Notes under the pieces: model-generated
The model's input: the letters and a program-made list of their open reading frames with translations, nothing else
Database searches by the model: none
Told to the model about the DNA's origin: nothing
Assembly: GCA_001247695.2 (NCBI GenBank)
Contig: LGRX02034673.1
Location: forward strand, 62,001-126,000
Reading direction: 5' to 3'
Length of the DNA stretch: 64,000 bases
Source of the DNA: Cymbomonas tetramitiformis
Lineage: Eukaryota; Chlorophyta; Pyramimonadophyceae; Pyramimonadales; Pyramimonadaceae
Translations under genes and position numbers: made by a program
In this document: positions 59,644-64,000 of the stretch, piece after piece
Layout of the letters: every line of letters begins with the position of its first letter
Position numbering within the stretch: position 1 is the first letter of the stretch

Positions 59644-60141
59644 TTAGGGTAAATATATATCATACATTTTATCTAAATATGTACAAATTTTAAATTTATA
59701 ATTATCGTCAAAATTTTCATATTCTACATCGATATACACACCTTGTAGTGTGAAAATATTGAAATACATTTGAATATCTTGTAGAACAAAAAATGTTAAA
59801 TTTAATTTCGTGTAATCAAGGTTATCTACTATTGTCTTATCGTCTTTTAATTCGAATCTAGTTAATTTCAAATGATTTGATTTAGAAATATTATTGGTCT
59901 TTTTTAACATAATCATAACATTGTCTTTTTCATATTGTACATCAAATGCGATATTATCCGTAAATGGAATAACTTGTTGTTTATAAGCGGAAGCTGTTGT
60001 TTTAGAATCGAAAATCACCAAAGACGGCCTTGTAATTAAAGCGGTGTCCGATGGTTTTACCGCCACCGGATACGGTAAATTGGGTAGATGTAAACAATAA
60101 TATTCTTTTGAATTTGTGAATATGTATGGCGGTTTTATCAT
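59644..60141 (-). CDS. Hypothetical protein
   Basis: A 165-residue ORF with a beta-rich pattern, including PPYIFTNSKEYYCLHLPNL and a repeated F-x-L-x-D motif. No family is recognised. The start is ATG 60139-60141. Confidence 0.5.
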   Translation of the reverse strand: MIKPPYIFTNSKEYYCLHLPNLPYPVAVKPSDTALITRPSLVIFDSKTTASAYKQQVIPFTDNIAFDVQYEKDNVMIMLKKTNNISKSNHLKLTRFELKDDKTIVDNLDYTKLNLTFFVLQDIQMYFNIFTLQGVYIDVEYENFDDNYKFKICTYLDKMYDIYLP

Positions 60142-60722
60142 TTTTTCATATTTAAATAAAATTAATCTTTATATTAATACACGTTTTGATAACTTTGTCA
60201 ATTTAAAAATTGAAACTATTTTATTTCCAAACTACCCAAAATTTAAAAATCCGATGACAAAAAACCCCATTTTTTTTTCAGTGATCATGATATTGGATGA
60301 AATTCTGTAGATTTGATGAATATAAAGGAAATGTCTGATAACGTTAATAATTCAAGAAATAATTTTTGATATTAGCTCGAAATGCTATTACTTTACGGTG
60401 CAAAACAATTCAAACTTCCAGTATATACATGGCCATAAGTTTCCACATTACACTCATTGATAATATATCAAAACTACCAACGCTTCTTGACAACATTAGA
60501 AATTACAAACCAAATAAATATTGAATTTCAAACAAAAATCGTTATAGATTTTAATTATGTTATAGATAACGCACAGTAAATAGTCGTCGGAATAACAAAA
60601 GTTTTAGAGATAAATGTACGGTGTAATCGCACAATATGATAACAATATTGACGTTTGCGACAATTTCAAGAAAAATACCATTTCCCTCCAAAAAATAATA
60701 TATTTTCTTACAATACATAGAG
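60142..60722. other. Intergenic stretch without recognised genes
   Basis: An AT-rich region with only short ORFs on both strands. Nothing with domain content, RNA features or strong repeats was found. Confidence 0.5.
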
Positions 60723-61166
60723 ATGAAAATACCTAATTATAAAACATATCTATCTATTCTATTCGTTTTGTTATTGTTTGATCTTATGTTTGAAGGATAT
60801 TCTCTATATATAATGAGAAAAGCGATGGGTGATCAAAGCAAAAACGAACAAAATTCGCTTCAAATAACTATGATTATCGGCAAGTTGGCTCTATACATGG
60901 GTACGATGATTATGTATTATTTTGTACGTGTAAGTTTTGACAATGCAGATTTGAATTTCAAAAATATTACTTATGAATCCCCTTTATGGTATGTATTTTC
61001 TTTCGAGCTTATACAATCGTTACTTTTACATCAGAACATATCATCTGTAAAGTTTTCTGACAAGCCACAAACAAACAAAATAGTAAAAATTTCATTACAT
61101 TTAGCACACTTACTATTTCTTGCACCGTGGTATATTTTACGTTTGCACGCCATAACCGAAGCATAG
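60723..61166 (+). CDS. Multi-span membrane protein
   Basis: The 147-residue protein has about four hydrophobic segments: 9-30 (LSILFVLLLFDLMFEG), 50-70 (ITMIIGKLALYMGTMIMYYFV), 88-100, and 122-140 (LHLAHLLFLAPWYIL). No family is recognised; it is possibly a viral inner-membrane protein. After the stop the frame stays open for another 21 codons behind an ATG at 61182. Confidence 0.55.
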   Translation: MKIPNYKTYLSILFVLLLFDLMFEGYSLYIMRKAMGDQSKNEQNSLQITMIIGKLALYMGTMIMYYFVRVSFDNADLNFKNITYESPLWYVFSFELIQSLLLHQNISSVKFSDKPQTNKIVKISLHLAHLLFLAPWYILRLHAITEA

Positions 61167-61526
61167 CCAAAATTGGAAAAGATGGACTCCGAGGTTTACA
61201 AAAAAGAGCTAGATATGTACCTAAAACAAATCAAACTCAATTGTTGATGCGACCCAACCCGGTCTATGAGACCTAACTAACTAAATTGCCGCTTGCTTAC
61301 CCTTTAAAATGTTTGGATATTGGTTCATTTTCGGAAAAGCTAACTGGTAAAATGAATTTATGTTAACATATGAGCGTTTTTTTGTTAAAGCTTTTAAAAT
61401 TCATTTTCGTGTGGTACCGTGCAATGAACAAGTCTAAAACGTTTTAGTGATGAACGCAACGCAATTAATAAAATGATGTTTCATGTTATTTTAACTTAAA
61501 GGAACCTGTTGTAATAATTAAGATTC
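61167..61526. other. Intergenic stretch with short ORF ends
   Basis: One frame from about 61136 reads GKDGLRGLQKRARYVPKT and further polar residues to a TAA near 61277, which looks like a coding tail without a start. The promoter-like motif for the DnaJ gene is at its end (61490). Confidence 0.4.
61490..61500 (+). promoter_or_regulatory. Promoter-like motif TTTAACTTAAA
   Basis: A copy of the recurring motif, 26 bases before the ATG at 61527. Confidence 0.4.
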
Positions 61527-62465
61527 ATGACTTTTTATCGGATTCTACAATGTGAACCAAATGACAATTTTGAAAAAATCAAAAACCAATACCGGAAATT
61601 GGTTTTAAGACATCATCCGGATAAAGGTGGAAATGCAGAAACATTTCGGCGTGTACAAGAAGCTTTTGAAAACATACAAAAGTCGTTTAAACTATGCGGA
61701 ATTTGTAATCGAGTTACAAGTAAATACAGTGTATGTGATACATGTATGAGGCAACGAAAAAAATGCACATTGTGTGAATTGTACACATTTAGTTTAAATA
61801 CAGAAAATAAATGTAAAAGTTGTGAACTTCATATACGTTGCAAAGTGTGTGCAAAGTTTGTTCACAAAACAAATTCAGATATGATGTGTGTACTTTGTTA
61901 CGATCGTAGTTGGCGTTGCAAATCGTGTAAAAAAGTTGTAAACAGTAGCGGTGTATGTAGTGATTGTGACATATATGTAGTGTGTGTGAATTGCCATGTG
62001 AACACTCGAAGAATGAATACACAAAATGGATTGTGTGAAATATGCATCAAATTTTATGGAGAGTTTCCGAAAAAATGTTCGAAATGTAAAGAAATTTTAA
62101 GTAGAGATGATAATGATAAATGTAAAAAATGTAATTTGTTTTACGGTAAAAAGTTTCAAGATGAAACAATGTATAAACCTGGTAAGAAATTTAAAACGAC
62201 TGATAACTCCGCGTCTTCCTCCGGGTCTTCCTCCGGGTCTTCGTCATCAAGTTGTTCTTCATCAAGTTCGGAAAATATGAATACGGCTGAAGATATGGAT
62301 ACAACCGAGGACAATACGGCTGAAGATATGGATACAAAAGAAGAAGAAGAAGAATCTATCAATACAAACAAGTGCGATAACAAACAGGATAAAAAACGTG
62401 TAATAAAATGCTCTATATGTGGTAAATTGGGTCATAATAAAAGAACATGTAAAGACAAAATATAA
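61527..62465 (+). CDS. J-domain protein with zinc-ribbon array and zinc knuckle
   Basis: In the 312-residue protein, residues 1-52 are a J-domain with the HPDKGG motif (HHPDKGGNAETF), which activates Hsp70 ATPase. Eight or more CX2C pairs follow between about 60 and 205, arranged like tandem zinc ribbons. Then come a Ser-rich and acidic linker with AEDMDTTED repeats and a C-terminal CCHC-type knuckle (CSICGKLGHNKRTC). A J-domain fused to a long zinc array plus a nucleic-acid-type knuckle is unusual; a role in handling nascent or RNA-bound proteins is plausible. Confidence 0.85.
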   Translation: MTFYRILQCEPNDNFEKIKNQYRKLVLRHHPDKGGNAETFRRVQEAFENIQKSFKLCGICNRVTSKYSVCDTCMRQRKKCTLCELYTFSLNTENKCKSCELHIRCKVCAKFVHKTNSDMMCVLCYDRSWRCKSCKKVVNSSGVCSDCDIYVVCVNCHVNTRRMNTQNGLCEICIKFYGEFPKKCSKCKEILSRDDNDKCKKCNLFYGKKFQDETMYKPGKKFKTTDNSASSSGSSSGSSSSSCSSSSSENMNTAEDMDTTEDNTAEDMDTKEEEEESINTNKCDNKQDKKRVIKCSICGKLGHNKRTCKDKI

Positions 62466-62467
62466 AT

Positions 62468-62480
62468 TTTAACTTTAAGA
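62468..62480 (+). promoter_or_regulatory. Promoter-like motif TTTAACTTTAAGA
   Basis: An exact copy of the motif at 1338, 39 bases before the ATG at 62520. Confidence 0.5.
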
Positions 62481-62519
62481 AAAATACAAGTAACGTTATA
62501 CTACGTAGTACAAATCAAC

Positions 62520-63925
62520 ATGGTGTGTGTAATTTGTGTAAATAAATCACGACAAATGGTAACTTGTTTAAATTGCGCATTCGCGTCTTGCAACAAATGT
62601 AATGAACGATATATTTTGTCTTTACAAGAAAATGCTAAATGTATGAGTTGTGCATATGTGTGGAATGATGATTTTATTGTTCAATCTTTTACAAAAATGT
62701 TTTATAAAGAATATTTGAAACATAAAAACAATGTTGAATTTGAAAATCAAAAAAAAACTTGTAAAAGATTCGCAAGTAAATGCGGAACTTGAAATTAAAA
62801 AACGTGAAATGTCACAAAAAATAAAAGAAAAACAAAGAGAAAAGAAAGTATTAGCAGCACAACAACAAGAAATAGATTCTGAGATATACGATATGAAACG
62901 TCGAATTCGCCGAGGTATATTTGATATTGATATTGGTGATATTAGTTCACGAAAATGTCGAAATATTAATTGCAAAGGTTATCTAAAAAAACTCACATGA
63001 AAAGTTTATGACTTGTTCGTTATGTAATATTTCTTGTTGTAAATACTGTAATGAATCGTGGAGTGAAGAACATGCATGTAATGAAGAAGATAAAGCGTCT
63101 ATGACATATATATATAATCATTCTGTGGCATGTCCTACGTGTGGAATTCAAATACAAAAATCCGATGGTTGTAATCAAATGTGGTGTACAGAATGTCATA
63201 CGGCATTTAGTTATACTACCGGTAAAATTGATTTTGGACATGTACATAATCCATTGTATATAGAATGGAAACGTAAACAAGGTCGCATGAACCGAGAACC
63301 ATATGATTACCCTTGCGGTGGTATTCCGCATTATTCAACTGTTGTACCTCAAGTAGATACAATATATATAAGTAATAATATACAACATTTATATTATAAT
63401 GCAACAATCGACTATAAACCTCTTGATATGGTATATAACATATTTCAAAAATTACATACATTGTGTATAAGAGAATATCCCATAAACCGAACATTAAATT
63501 TTACTGAATTGAGGATTCAATGGATGTTAGGTGATATGACTAATGAAGTATTCAAGTCTACTCTACAAAAAAGAAAATTGACCTATAACAAAAAAATGGA
63601 TGTAGGATACAGACTGAATGCATTATGTTTTGGAATTATTGAAATTTTTCAACGATTTGTAAAAAGAAATATAAATAATATACAAGTACAAAAGGAACAT
63701 GTAATTGAATTTTACAATCTAAGAAATATATATAACTCTAGTTTGTCTGAATTACGACATAAATATCCGCAACTTAGGGTACCTTGTCTCTGCAGAAGGT
63801 GGCGTATATACTGGATCAACACTAGTTCTATACAACATATCTCTCAATTTATGCAAGTAACATATAAAGAACATAATATAGATTATTTATTACACATGTT
63901 ATATGAAAATGAAATATATATATAA
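62520..63925 (+). CDS. RBR E3 ubiquitin ligase paralogue, two frameshifts
   Basis: It is read in three pieces: 62520-62792, about 62793-63000 and 63008-63925. RING1-like cysteines (CVICVNKSRQMVTCLNC, CNKC, CMSC), an IBR region (KCRNINCKGYLK, then MTCSLCNISCCKYC...H..C) and RING2 (CPTCGIQIQKSDGCNQMWCTECHTAFSYTTG) align with the gene at 54327, including the helical tail. The breaks are one-base changes in a nine-A run (about 62755) and a seven-A run (about 62985). Whether it is expressed depends on whether these are sequencing errors. Confidence 0.8.
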
Positions 63926-63932
63926 ATAATAT

Positions 63933-64000
63933 ATGATAGATTTAGAGTTTATATTGTTATTTATATGTATAACCGGTATCGATTATCTGTGGTTATCAAC
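63933..64000 (+). CDS. Partial ORF at window end, membrane protein start
   Basis: ATG 63933 with the open frame MIDLEFILLFICITGIDYLW running to the last base. The hydrophobic start with DYLWL recalls DUF2177-type membrane proteins found in giant viruses, but only 22 residues are visible. Confidence 0.3.
   Translation, partial: MIDLEFILLFICITGIDYLWLS

Overview
The window looks like part of a large nucleocytoplasmic DNA virus (Nucleocytoviricota) genome. Most of it is AT-rich and intron-free, with tightly packed genes on both strands and hallmark genes: both large RNA polymerase subunits (RPB1-like 22951-27111, RPB2-like 14702-17989), a VLTF3-like late transcription factor, a topoisomerase IB fragment, ubiquitin, several RING/RBR ubiquitin ligases, a papain-like protease, AlkB, NUDIX, PhoH, DnaJ and S74 fibre proteins. 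Several plus-strand genes carry a recurring promoter-like motif close to TTAACTTTAAGAA about 10-40 nt before the start codon. I cannot name the family or host.

Three GC-rich islands interrupt this background, and all three are retroelements. LTR-A (11502-13753, minus orientation) is an LTR element whose only recognisable gene is a cytosine-C5 DNA methyltransferase. A Penelope-like element (42839-48813) has about 336-bp terminal repeats, a Gag-like ORF and a GIY-YIG plus reverse transcriptase ORF separated by one in-frame TAG. LTR-B (51880-54149) is a non-coding LTR element related to LTR-A. LTR-A and LTR-B have 5-bp target duplications. Each of the three sits inside an AT-rich ORF whose frame is regained across the element. 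Eukaryote-type retroelements with near-identical terminal repeats inside viral genes suggest a giant-virus sequence resident in a eukaryotic nuclear genome (an endogenous giant viral element), although a virion genome that picked up host elements is not excluded.

Layout: 0-11.3 kb holds a protease, helicase, HNH, AlkB, histone-fold and RING genes, a cupredoxin protein, VLTF3, and two gene fragments (topoisomerase IB and AAA ATPase) meeting at a breakpoint near 10.98 kb. LTR-A occupies 11.5-13.8 kb. The region 14-27.7 kb is a transcription block (RPB2, RPB1) with glycosyltransferase, NUDIX and RING genes. The region 27.7-40.5 kb is a minus-strand structural or surface block: a 1523-residue protein with two S74 chaperone domains, a membrane-anchored S74 protein, and five paralogues of a family with a common N-terminal beta-domain; a sixth member at 7.2-9.0 kb carries two CuA-like copper motifs. 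The region 40.5-42 kb has ubiquitin beside an OTU-like protease. The Penelope-like element follows, then an eEF1A-like gene, LTR-B, and finally two RBR ligases, PhoH, an IscA-like protein, a receiver-domain pseudogene and a DnaJ zinc protein.

Many ORFs carry single-base frameshifts, nearly all in A/T homopolymers (four in RPB1). They may be long-read assembly errors or genuine decay. The in-frame nonsense codon at 27394, the truncated genes at 10.98 kb, the paralogue remnants at 40.07-40.32 kb and the broken receiver domain cannot be explained by homopolymer error alone, so some decay is likely real.
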